Positions 57,217-64,000 of a DNA stretch of 64,000 bases are shown here, one piece after another (within the stretch, counting starts at the first letter, position 1; each line of letters opens with the position of its first letter). Made by a program: the position numbers and the translations under genes. The stretch is from DASXTC01 sp036505635 (GTDB taxonomy: Bacteria > Acidobacteriota > Polarisedimenticolia > JACPZX01 > DASXTC01): NCBI GenBank assembly GCA_036505635.1, contig DASXTC010000045.1, positions 124,001 through 188,000 on the forward strand, in the 5' to 3' direction. The notes under the pieces were generated by a model. The model did no database searches, had not been told where the DNA came from, and saw only the letters and a program-made list of their open reading frames with translations.

Positions 57217-60000
57217 CTGATCCCACCGGTCCCGGTCATCCTGTCGCTCGTCGCGCTCCTGGCAGTTCCGGGCGGGGGGGCGCGGACCGCCGGCGCCCCC
57301 CTCGAGAGGTCGCGACTCGAGGCGGCCGAGGAGCTGACGGAGTCCCTCGCCGGCGCGCTCGTCGACCTCTCGGTGGCGGCCCGGCGGCGGGACATGGCGC
57401 GCCTGGGCGGATTCTTTCCGGAGGATCTCTCGGCCGAGCCCTTCCCCTCGCGACCCGGCCCGACGACCCGCGAGCTGAAGTGGATCCTGCACCATTCCTG
57501 GGAGCCCGCCCCGGCTGCGGACGCCCCCGGCCCCGTCCGGCCGATCGGACGTACGGAGCTCCTCGCCCAGATCGAGGCATTCCTGACCCACTTCAGCGTG
57601 ATCGAGGATGTCCGTTTCAACGTCGAGGCGGCGACGTTCGGGGCGCAGTCCCCCCCCGTGGGGGAGGCCCGCGCGAGCTTCCACGTCGTGGGACGCGACT
57701 CTGAGGGGAGGAAGGAATGGGCCCGGGGCACACTCGACATCACCGCGATCCGGGGGCCCGGTGAGACGTGGAGGATCACCCGCCTGCGCGCGGGCCCTCT
57801 GGGCTCCGATCTCGCCGAGGTGGATCTCTTCTCGGAGGTCTCCCGCCCCGCCGGCCTCGCCCGATCGATCCCCGCCTTCGGCGTGACGCCCAGCGAGGGC
57901 TTCATCTCGCACGGCGGCGCGGCGGCCGACGTCGATGGGGACGGGCTGATCGATCTGATCGTGACCCGGAGGGAGGGGGTCTCGCTCTACCTCAACGACG
58001 GCAAGGGCGCCTTCCGCGACGCCTCCGAGGAGACCCTCATCGCCCAGGCTCCCGCGGCCACCGGGGCCCTTCCGCTCGATTACGACAACGATGGAGATCT
58101 GGACATCTTCCTTTCGGTGCTCGGCAGGCAGTGCCTCCTGGAGAACCGACTGAGGCCCACGGGACTACCGCGGTTCTTCGATGTCTCGGACGAGGCGGGC
58201 GTGAGCGAGTCGGCCGTCGCCTTCTCGGCGGCCGCGGCCGACGTCAATGGGGACGGACGGCCCGACATCTACGTCACCTCCTACAACCGATATGGCCTCG
58301 TGATGCCCAACTCCTGGGGCCACGCCACCAACGGCACCCCGAACCTCCTGTTCGTCAACCAGGGCGGGGGCCGTTTCGTGGAGGACGCGCACCGCTGGGG
58401 GGTCGATGACGGAAGGTGGAGCTTGGCTGCGGCCTTCGCCGACGTGGACGGCGACGGGCGTCAGGACCTGTTCGTCGCCAACGACTTCGGCGAGGACGCG
58501 CTCTTCATGAACCACGGGGACCGGTTCACCGACGAGGCCGCCGCCCGCGGGGTGAGGGGCCCGGGAAACGGCATGGGGGCGGCCTTCGGCGATTTCGACA
58601 ACGACGGCGATCTCGACCTGCACGTGACCAACATGTCCTCCATCGCCGGCACACGGGTCCTCGATCGGGTGGGGCCCGAGGCGCTGCGTAACGACGAGGT
58701 CCTTAGAAAGCTGGCCTCCGGCAACACGTTGTACGCCAACGACGGGACCGGCCGTTTCACCGACGTCACGGAGGCGGCCGGGCGCTTCCGGGCCGGATGG
58801 GCCTGGGGCGGGGGGTTCCTCGATTTCGACAACGATGGGCTGGAGGATGAGTTCAGCGTCAACGGGTTCATATCGGGCTCGGCCATGGACGACACGTCGA
58901 GCCTCTTCTGGCGCCACGTCGTGGCGGCCGACGCCGGGCTGGAGGAGGCGGGCAACCCGGGCTACCGCAGGAACCACATGGGCCGGATCATGCGAGGAGG
59001 CATGTCGTTCTCCGGTTACGAGAGGGACGGACTCTATCTGGCCCTGGGCGGTGGGAAGTACAGGGACCTCTCCGGCATCTCGTCGGTCGACTCGATCACC
59101 GACGGCCGCGGCGCGGCATTCGCGGACTTCGACAACGACGGAGATCTCGATATATTCGCCACGACGGTCCAGCGGATCGCCTGTCTGCTCCACCGCAACG
59201 AGGTGGGACAGGACGGGTCCTTCCTGCGGGTGACTCTCGAGGGAGGGCGCAGCGGACGCGACGCGTTCGGCGCGGTGGCGCGGATCAAGACGCCGCTCGG
59301 CATCCAGTCGAAGATCAAGGCGGGCGGTTGGGGGTTCCTCTCGAGCCACGACCCGCGCCTGCTCTTCGGCCTCGGGGACGGAGCGCCGATCGAGTGGCTG
59401 GAGGTCACGTGGCCCTCGGGCGCCCGGCAGAGGTTTACGGGGGCGCGCGCGGGCGAGAGCCTGTTGATCCACGAGGATTCGGGCCGGCTCGAGCGCGTCG
59501 CGGAAAAACGCTTCCGCCTCGTCGATCCGGACGGTCCGGTGGAGGCGGCCTGCGGGTCCCTCGGCCTCGCGCGCGGACGGCCTCTGCCCGCGATCGCGCT
59601 GGTGCGGCCGTCGGGAGAGAGGGTCAAGCTGTCGCGCGTGCCGAAGCCGGGAAGGCGGACGCTCCTGAGCTTCTGGGCGACGTGGTGCGCACCCTGCCGG
59701 CGACAGATGCGGGAGCTGGGAGACATGAGCGGGGGGCTCGAAAAGGCGCGGATCGACCTCGTCGGCATCAGCCTCGATTTCGGGGAAGTGGAGCGCGTGC
59801 GGGCATTCGTCGAGGAGCAGCGCATCGAGTTTCCCGTCTACGTGGTGGATGACGCATCGGTGGGCATGCCGGTGGCAGGCGGCGATCCTTCGATGCCCTT
59901 CAGCCTCCTGGTGGACGAGAGCGGCGCGGTCGTGAACGCGCTGACAGGGTGGTCGGAGGCGACCCGTCGCAGCCTCGAGTCGCTGGCCGGCGGTGGATAG
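57217..60000 (+). CDS. FG-GAP/ASPIC-UnbV repeat protein fused to a thioredoxin-like (TlpA) domain
   Basis: 927 residues if it starts at CTG 57217, which has a perfect AGGAGG 5 bases upstream and opens a signal peptide (IPPVPVILSLVALLAVPGGG). No ATG, GTG or TTG closer to a ribosome site exists; GTG 57154 is the next candidate. After a 200-residue helical/NTF2-like region come FG-GAP/VCBS repeats with calcium-type loops (DVDGDGLIDLIV, DYDNDGDLDIFL, DVNGDGRPDIYV, DFDNDGDLDLHV). An ASPIC/UnbV segment (GDGAPIEWLEVTWPSGARQ) follows. The last 150 residues are thioredoxin-like with FWATWCAPCRRQM and VGISLDFGEVE. Likely periplasmic; the joined redox domain is unusual. Confidence 0.85.
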   Translation: MIPPVPVILSLVALLAVPGGGARTAGAPLERSRLEAAEELTESLAGALVDLSVAARRRDMARLGGFFPEDLSAEPFPSRPGPTTRELKWILHHSWEPAPAADAPGPVRPIGRTELLAQIEAFLTHFSVIEDVRFNVEAATFGAQSPPVGEARASFHVVGRDSEGRKEWARGTLDITAIRGPGETWRITRLRAGPLGSDLAEVDLFSEVSRPAGLARSIPAFGVTPSEGFISHGGAAADVDGDGLIDLIVTRREGVSLYLNDGKGAFRDASEETLIAQAPAATGALPLDYDNDGDLDIFLSVLGRQCLLENRLRPTGLPRFFDVSDEAGVSESAVAFSAAAADVNGDGRPDIYVTSYNRYGLVMPNSWGHATNGTPNLLFVNQGGGRFVEDAHRWGVDDGRWSLAAAFADVDGDGRQDLFVANDFGEDALFMNHGDRFTDEAAARGVRGPGNGMGAAFGDFDNDGDLDLHVTNMSSIAGTRVLDRVGPEALRNDEVLRKLASGNTLYANDGTGRFTDVTEAAGRFRAGWAWGGGFLDFDNDGLEDEFSVNGFISGSAMDDTSSLFWRHVVAADAGLEEAGNPGYRRNHMGRIMRGGMSFSGYERDGLYLALGGGKYRDLSGISSVDSITDGRGAAFADFDNDGDLDIFATTVQRIACLLHRNEVGQDGSFLRVTLEGGRSGRDAFGAVARIKTPLGIQSKIKAGGWGFLSSHDPRLLFGLGDGAPIEWLEVTWPSGARQRFTGARAGESLLIHEDSGRLERVAEKRFRLVDPDGPVEAACGSLGLARGRPLPAIALVRPSGERVKLSRVPKPGRRTLLSFWATWCAPCRRQMRELGDMSGGLEKARIDLVGISLDFGEVERVRAFVEEQRIEFPVYVVDDASVGMPVAGGDPSMPFSLLVDESGAVVNALTGWSEATRRSLESLAGGG

Positions 60001-60015
60001 GGGAGGGGCCGGCGT

Positions 60016-60045
60016 TTGACAGCCGGCTGGGCGGTTTTCTAGAAT
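60016..60045 (+). promoter_or_regulatory. Promoter of the acyl-CoA dehydrogenase operon
   Basis: TTGACA (60016-60021) and TAGAAT (60040-60045) with an 18-base spacer, about 40 bases before the start codon. Confidence 0.7.
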
Positions 60046-60084
60046 TCATTGATTTTCCGAGACTTACGCTACGGGGAGGTCGGT

Positions 60085-61233
60085 TTGGACTTCACGCTCA
60101 CGGAAGAGCAGCAGATGCTCCGCCAGTCGGTGCGGCAGTTCGCCGAGAGCGAGATCGCGCCCCACTGCCGGAGGTTCGACGAGGGCGTGGAGTTCCCACA
60201 CGAGATCTTTCGCAAGATGGGGCAGATGGGGTACCTCGGCATCACGATCCCGGAGACGTACGACGGCGCCGGTATGTCCTTCCACGACTACGCCATCATC
60301 ATCGAGGAGATCGCGCGCATCGACCCGGCCATCGCACTGGGGGTCGCCGCGCACAACGGACTCTGCACCAGCCACGTCTACCGCTTCGGCTCGGAGGACC
60401 TCAAGCGCAAGTACCTCAAGCCCCTGGCACGCGGAGAGTACCTCGGGGCCTGGTCCCTCACCGAACCGACGGCGGGCTCCGATGCGGGGGGAACACGCAG
60501 CCGCGCCGTTCGCGATGGAGACGGCTGGGTGCTCAACGGGGCCAAGACGTTCGCCACCCACGGATCGGTGGGGCGGCTCTGCGTCGTCTTCTGCGTCACC
60601 GATCCCGAAAAGGGGAAGAAGGGGATCTCGGCCTTCCTGCTCGAGAAGGGGATGGCGGGGTTCCGCCACGGAAAGGTCGAGGACAAGATGGGGATGCGGG
60701 CCTCGGACACGGCCGAGGTCGTCATGGAGGAGTGCCGGGTCCCTCACGCGAACCTGCTGGGGAAGGAGGGCATGGGATTCGTGAACGCCCTGGAGATCCT
60801 CGACCGGGGACGCATCGCGATCGCCGCGCTGTCCCTGGGCACCGCGCAGGGGGCCTACGAGGTGGCCCGCAACTACGCCCGGGAGCGCAAGCAGTTCGGC
60901 AGGCCGATCGCGGCCAACCAGGCGATCGCCTTCATGCTGGCCGACATGGCGATGAAGATCGAGGCCTCCCGCCTGCTCACCTATCGCGCCGCCTGCACCG
61001 TGGACGCCGGCAAGGAGCGCGTCACCCGATGCGCCGCGATGGCAAAGCTCTTCGCGTCCGAGACGGCCGTCTGGGTGGCCGAGCACGGCGTTCAGATCCT
61101 CGGCGGTTACGGCTACGTGAAGGACTTTCCGGCCGAAAAGTTCTACCGCGACGCGAAGCTCTGCACGATCGGCGAGGGGACCTCGGAGATCCAGCGTCTG
61201 GTCATCGCTCGAAGCCTGATGGAGTCGGTCTGA
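60085..61233 (+). CDS. Acyl-CoA dehydrogenase
   Basis: 382 residues from TTG 60085, with GGGAGG about 7 bases upstream. Family features: DFTLTEEQQMLRQSVRQFA, LTEPTAGSDAGGTRSRA, GAKTFATHGSVG, ERKQFGRPIAANQAI, EHGVQILGGYGYVKDFPAEK, and the catalytic-base region IGEGTSEIQRLVIA (Glu in GEGT). FAD enzyme of beta-oxidation or branched-chain amino acid breakdown. With MeaB and methylmalonyl-CoA epimerase directly downstream, a propionyl/methylmalonyl-CoA route (valine or isoleucine, odd-chain acids) is likely. Confidence 0.93.
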   Translation: MDFTLTEEQQMLRQSVRQFAESEIAPHCRRFDEGVEFPHEIFRKMGQMGYLGITIPETYDGAGMSFHDYAIIIEEIARIDPAIALGVAAHNGLCTSHVYRFGSEDLKRKYLKPLARGEYLGAWSLTEPTAGSDAGGTRSRAVRDGDGWVLNGAKTFATHGSVGRLCVVFCVTDPEKGKKGISAFLLEKGMAGFRHGKVEDKMGMRASDTAEVVMEECRVPHANLLGKEGMGFVNALEILDRGRIAIAALSLGTAQGAYEVARNYARERKQFGRPIAANQAIAFMLADMAMKIEASRLLTYRAACTVDAGKERVTRCAAMAKLFASETAVWVAEHGVQILGGYGYVKDFPAEKFYRDAKLCTIGEGTSEIQRLVIARSLMESV

Positions 61234-62192
61234 TGGGCCTGGAGGAGGGGCTCGTCGAGCGCCTCCTCACGGGTGAGGCCCGGGCGCTGGCCCGGGCCAT
61301 CTCCATCGTCGAGGACCGGCTCCCCTCCGCGCGCGAGATCATGGAGAGGATCACGCCGCGGGCCGGCCGCGCGCCGATCATCGGGGTGACCGGGCCGCCG
61401 GGGGCCGGCAAGAGCACGCTGGTGGACGGCCTGACGGCCCTCTTCCGGCGGGAGGGCAAGAGGGTGGGTATCATCGCCGTCGATCCCTCCAGCGCCTTTT
61501 CCGGCGGCGCCGTCCTGGGGGATCGCATCCGGATGCAGCGCCACAGCACCGACGAAGGAGTCTTCATCCGCTCGATGGCGACGCGTGGCCACTTCGGAGG
61601 GCTGGCCAGCGCCTCGGTCGACGTGACCGACCTGATGGGCGCGGCGGGGTGCGACGTCGTCATCATCGAGACGGTGGGGGTGGGCCAGGACGAGGTCGAC
61701 GTCGTGAGGGTGGCCGACCTCGTGCTCGTGGTCCTGGTGCCGGGCATGGGCGACGACATCCAGACGATCAAGGCCGGCATCATGGAGATACCGGACATCT
61801 TCGTGCTCAACAAGGCGGATCGCGACGGGATCGACCGTCTCCACACCGACGTGAAGACGATGCTGGGCCTGATAGACCAGCCGGGTCGGCGCGCGCCGGA
61901 GATCCTGAGGACCGTGGCCCCCACCGGCCAGGGCCTCGACGAGCTGCACCGGGCGATCGAGGCGCACCTTCAGGCCACTCCGCCCGACATGGTGGCTCAG
62001 CGACGGAGGGAGCGCAGCCGCGAACGCCTGCTCGACCTGCTGCGCGAGCGGGTCCTGGAGTGGGCCGTCGGCCCTTCGTCGGGAGGGGCGTTCGACCAGA
62101 TGGTGGAAGAGCTGGCCGATCGCTCGCGCGACCCTTACTCGGCTGCCGACCTGCTGCTGCGGAACTTCCGCCCGCCCGGGGGAGGCGCATGA
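61233..62192 (+). CDS. meaB: MeaB-type G-protein chaperone of methylmalonyl-CoA mutase
   Basis: 319 residues from ATG 61233 (TGATG overlap). Walker A GVTGPPGAGKSTLVDGL (residues 51-67), VGIIAVDPSSAFSGGAVLGD, IETVGVGQDEVDVV (Walker B/switch) and LNKADRDG (NKxD). Protects and reloads B12-dependent methylmalonyl-CoA mutase. The mutase itself is not in the window. Coupled to the epimerase gene by ATGA. Confidence 0.93.
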   Translation: MGLEEGLVERLLTGEARALARAISIVEDRLPSAREIMERITPRAGRAPIIGVTGPPGAGKSTLVDGLTALFRREGKRVGIIAVDPSSAFSGGAVLGDRIRMQRHSTDEGVFIRSMATRGHFGGLASASVDVTDLMGAAGCDVVIIETVGVGQDEVDVVRVADLVLVVLVPGMGDDIQTIKAGIMEIPDIFVLNKADRDGIDRLHTDVKTMLGLIDQPGRRAPEILRTVAPTGQGLDELHRAIEAHLQATPPDMVAQRRRERSRERLLDLLRERVLEWAVGPSSGGAFDQMVEELADRSRDPYSAADLLLRNFRPPGGGA

Positions 62193-62611
62193 TCCTCGAT
62201 CATCTCGGCATCGCCGTCAGGTCGCTCCAGGAATCCCTGCGCTTCTACGCCGACGCGCTGGGTCTTTCGGCCGAAGGGCTCGAGGAGGTTGCCGCCGAGG
62301 GGGTGAGGATCGCCTTCCTTCAGGTCGGCCAGAGCCGCATCGAGCTTCTCGAGCCGCTCGGGCCCGATTCGACCGTGGCGAGGTTTCTGGACAAGAGAGG
62401 CGAGGGGATCCACCACATCTGCCTGCGCGTCGAGAGGCTCGAAGAGACGCTCGCCGGGCTGCGCTCCCGCGGTGTCGAGATCATCGAGCCCGCACCGAGG
62501 ATCGGCGCCGGCGGGCGCAGGATCGCCTTCATCCATCCCCGATCCGCCTCAGGTGTCCTTGTGGAACTGGTCGAACCCCCGCCCGCCGGGCGGGCCTCCC
62601 GGCCGGCTTGA
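62189..62611 (+). CDS. mce: Methylmalonyl-CoA epimerase
   Basis: 140 residues. Glyoxalase-fold repeats with metal-ligand candidates His5 (LDHLGIAV), His in GEGIHHICLRV and Glu in VLVELVEPP. Interconverts R- and S-methylmalonyl-CoA. Its position directly after meaB confirms the assignment. Confidence 0.93.
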   Translation: MILDHLGIAVRSLQESLRFYADALGLSAEGLEEVAAEGVRIAFLQVGQSRIELLEPLGPDSTVARFLDKRGEGIHHICLRVERLEETLAGLRSRGVEIIEPAPRIGAGGRRIAFIHPRSASGVLVELVEPPPAGRASRPA

Positions 62612-62645
62612 CGGGAATCGGACCATCGCACATCTTATTTCCGCT

Positions 62646-62990
62646 ATGACACAGACTCCCATCCTGCCGGGGTACGCCCGCGGCGCGATCATTCTGGTCT
62701 ATCTCATGAACCCCAGGGAAAAGGTCTGGGGGGTTCTGATGGACCTGACCCCGGCCGGGGTCTGGATCCGGGGGCTCGATCTTCATTCCTTCGATGACTG
62801 GCTGAGGAGCCTGGGCGCCCCCGAGGATCAGCGGCTCCACCCCTCGACCTGCTTCTACCCGCTGGTCCGCGTGGAGAAGGTCCTCCTGGACGAGCCGGCT
62901 GACGGCTCGGCAAGCCTTCAGGCTCAGTGCCTGGCGCGCACCGGGCGCAGCCTCGGAGAGCAGCTCGGAGCCGGGGAGCTGGCGTCATGA
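62646..62990 (+). CDS. Conserved-looking small protein of unknown function
   Basis: 114 residues from ATG 62646. A compact beta-rich start (GAIILVYLMNPREKVWGVLM, TPAGVWIRGLDL) is followed by FYPLVRVEKVLLDEPA and a helical C-terminus. The strand pattern recalls a small Sm-like or PilZ-like barrel, but no signature residues allow assignment. Coupled by ATGA to the FHA gene. Confidence 0.65.
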   Translation: MTQTPILPGYARGAIILVYLMNPREKVWGVLMDLTPAGVWIRGLDLHSFDDWLRSLGAPEDQRLHPSTCFYPLVRVEKVLLDEPADGSASLQAQCLARTGRSLGEQLGAGELAS

Positions 62991-63559
62991 CCCGCCAGCA
63001 GAGCCAGCCCGCCCTTGCCTGCGCCGTCTGCGGGGGGGCGCTCAAGGTCGACGAGCGCGCATCTCAGAGGGCCGCCCGTCTGATCTACGCCTGCGGTCCC
63101 TGCGGCAGGTACTTCTCCACGAGCGAGCAGAGGGATCGTCTCGTCGAGGAGCGGTCGATCTCGGACACCGCTTCGCGAACGGTCCGAATGCGCGCCGTCA
63201 GCAAAGGGGCGCCCGCCGCAGGGCGCTCGGACGCTGAGACGACGGAGCTGCCAGTCGGCATGAGCGTCGCGCTCGAGGTCACCGACGGGCCGATGCGGGG
63301 AAAGACCTTCAGGCTCAGTCGCCGGGTGGTCGTGGTGGGGCGCGAGGAAGCCGGCATCACCATCCCCGACCCGATGATCTCGCGTAGCCACGCAAGCCTC
63401 GAGGTGCTCGACGTGGACACCATCATCCTGCGGGATCTCTCCTCCACCAACGGCACCTACCACAACGATCACCTCATCGCCTTCAGCAAGATCCAGGACG
63501 GCGACGAGATCCGGATCGGATCCACCACGATGACCGTCTCGGTGGACGTGCTGGGCTGA
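62987..63559 (+). CDS. Zinc-ribbon plus FHA domain protein
   Basis: 190 residues from ATG 62987. CAVCGG and CGPCGRYF (two CxxC pairs, about residues 12-45) form a probable zinc ribbon. After a linker the FHA domain (about 85-185) has GREEAGITIPDPMISRSHAS and LRDLSSTNGTYHNDHL, the phosphothreonine-binding loops. It likely reads Ser/Thr kinase signals; no kinase is nearby. The ATGA overlap with the preceding small protein suggests the two act together. Confidence 0.88.
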   Translation: MTRQQSQPALACAVCGGALKVDERASQRAARLIYACGPCGRYFSTSEQRDRLVEERSISDTASRTVRMRAVSKGAPAAGRSDAETTELPVGMSVALEVTDGPMRGKTFRLSRRVVVVGREEAGITIPDPMISRSHASLEVLDVDTIILRDLSSTNGTYHNDHLIAFSKIQDGDEIRIGSTTMTVSVDVLG

Positions 63560-63655
63560 CAGCCCCTCCTTCGGCTTGCTCCACCCCTACGCCGCCGCGC
63601 CGCGTCCCCGGTCTCCGACAGGTCGCAAGCGCTGCAAGAGATACCGTGCACCGGC

Positions 63656-63797
63656 CCGGCGAGGTGACGCTCCCGAAGGGGGCTCTCGGACCGAGCCTGG
63701 TTGCCGCCCCGGGGGCGGCAAGGCGAGGGAGGGGCAGGGGGGCGCGTCGCCCGGGGCGACTCGCAACCCCGTCCCCGAGGGAGCGTCACCTCGCCGG
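63656..63797. repeat. 142-bp palindromic element with 19-bp terminal repeats and internal hairpins
   Basis: Ends 63656-63674 and 63779-63797 are exact reverse complements (CCGGCGAGGTGACGCTCCC). Inside are three smaller hairpins: CTCGG-A-CCGAG, TTGCCGCCC-CGG-GGGCGGCAA (63701-63721) and GTCGCCC-G-GGGCGAC (63746-63760). Non-coding; between two convergent genes. Could be a MITE/REP-type element or a structured RNA/terminator region. Confidence 0.65.
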
Positions 63798-63838
63798 ACC
63801 GATTGCATGATTCGTCTCGGGGTTCCTGAGTCTGGAAT

Positions 63839-64000
63839 CTAGGGGCGGGGCCGGGGAGCGCGCCGCGAAGGAGGGGCCGGCGGGGGAGCGGGAGCAGGCT
63901 GGGGAGTTGGCGCGACCGCGATGGCGGGAGGCACCTCCAGCTTCACCTTGCGCCGGTCACGGATCACCGTGACCGTCATCTCGTCCCCTCCCTGCTCGCG
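63839..64000 (-). CDS. C-terminal end of a PDZ-domain protein, cut by window edge
   Basis: Minus-strand frame open at the right edge, 53 codons then TAG (63839-63841). It starts inside EQGGDEMTVTVIRDRRKVKL, the last strands of a PDZ domain as in HtrA/DegP-type or processing proteases, and ends in a Pro/Ala/Arg-rich tail. Which enzyme precedes the PDZ domain cannot be seen. Convergent with the FHA gene. Confidence 0.6.
   Translation of the reverse strand, partial: REQGGDEMTVTVIRDRRKVKLEVPPAIAVAPTPQPAPAPPPAPPSRRAPRPRP

Noticed and set aside
59949..61232. Apparent N-terminal extension of MeaB (frame open from 59949)
   Set aside because: The extension is an out-of-frame reading of the acyl-CoA dehydrogenase gene; MeaB starts at ATG 61233 with TGATG overlap.
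63656..63797. Possible CRISPR-like repeat array
   Set aside because: The repeats are inverted arms of nested hairpins, not direct repeats with spacers, and no cas genes are near.

Overview
The window is about 64 kb of very GC-rich, densely packed bacterial DNA. Most genes run in translationally coupled operons in which the stop of one gene overlaps the start of the next (ATGA, GTGA or TGATG), and GTG and TTG starts are frequent. The gene content suggests an Acidobacteriota-like or similar deep-branching Gram-negative bacterium: repeated membrane glycosyltransferase/TPR fusions, TPR-tailed sulfatase-like proteins, an ASPIC/UnbV protein, a complete MoxR-Bat operon, FtsK next to RNase J, and secreted FN3 proteins. 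No rRNA, tRNA or other taxonomic marker is present, so this is inference. No CRISPR array, insertion-sequence transposase or prophage was seen.

Layout. 1-735: edge-truncated AAA ATPase (minus). 1326-4246: polyprenyl synthase and a membrane-anchored phosphodiesterase-like protein. 4315-7721: a RiPP (ribosomal peptide natural product) operon with its own promoter, encoding a SipW/Sec11-type peptidase-like protein, an HprK-like kinase, a PqqD-like recognition protein, a radical SAM/SPASM maturase and two homologous 38-residue precursor peptides. A C25 (gingipain-type) protease with FN3 domains and an ECF sigma factor follow. 12984-18618 (minus): coupled TMTC-like/TPR protein, sulfatase-like/TPR protein and a catalytically degenerate second sulfatase-like/TPR protein. 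18766-24720: exported proteins of unknown function, a TPR protein and a strong terminator. 24722-28374 (minus): TolB-like propeller and a second TMTC/TPR protein. 28502-29080: decayed toxin-antitoxin island. 29187-33532: RNase III, glycosyltransferase/TPR, left-handed beta-helix acyltransferase, REC-PilZ regulator. 33630-40236 (minus): glycosyltransferase, FtsK, RNase J, RsmA. 40301: thioredoxin. 40641-45963 (minus): CheD, CheC, CheA, CheY, CheW and MCP. 46330-56888: MoxR, DUF58, Bat proteins, HemW-like protein and threonine aldolase. 57217-60000: UnbV-thioredoxin fusion. 60085-62611: acyl-CoA dehydrogenase, MeaB and methylmalonyl-CoA epimerase. 62646-63559: small protein and zinc-ribbon/FHA protein. 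63839-64000: tail of a PDZ protein (minus).

The most notable system is the RiPP operon. Its precursors share a conserved leader containing TYERPAI, a C-x7-C core and an identical C-terminal Thr-Ser. The accompanying HprK-like kinase recalls the lasso-peptide kinases that phosphorylate a C-terminal serine, but here it sits beside a radical SAM maturase instead of a lasso cyclase. Other items worth attention are a paired active-looking and dead sulfatase, two toxin-antitoxin remnants fused by a deletion, two palindromic intergenic elements (one supplying the stop codon of the threonine aldolase gene), and two genes whose best start is CTG.
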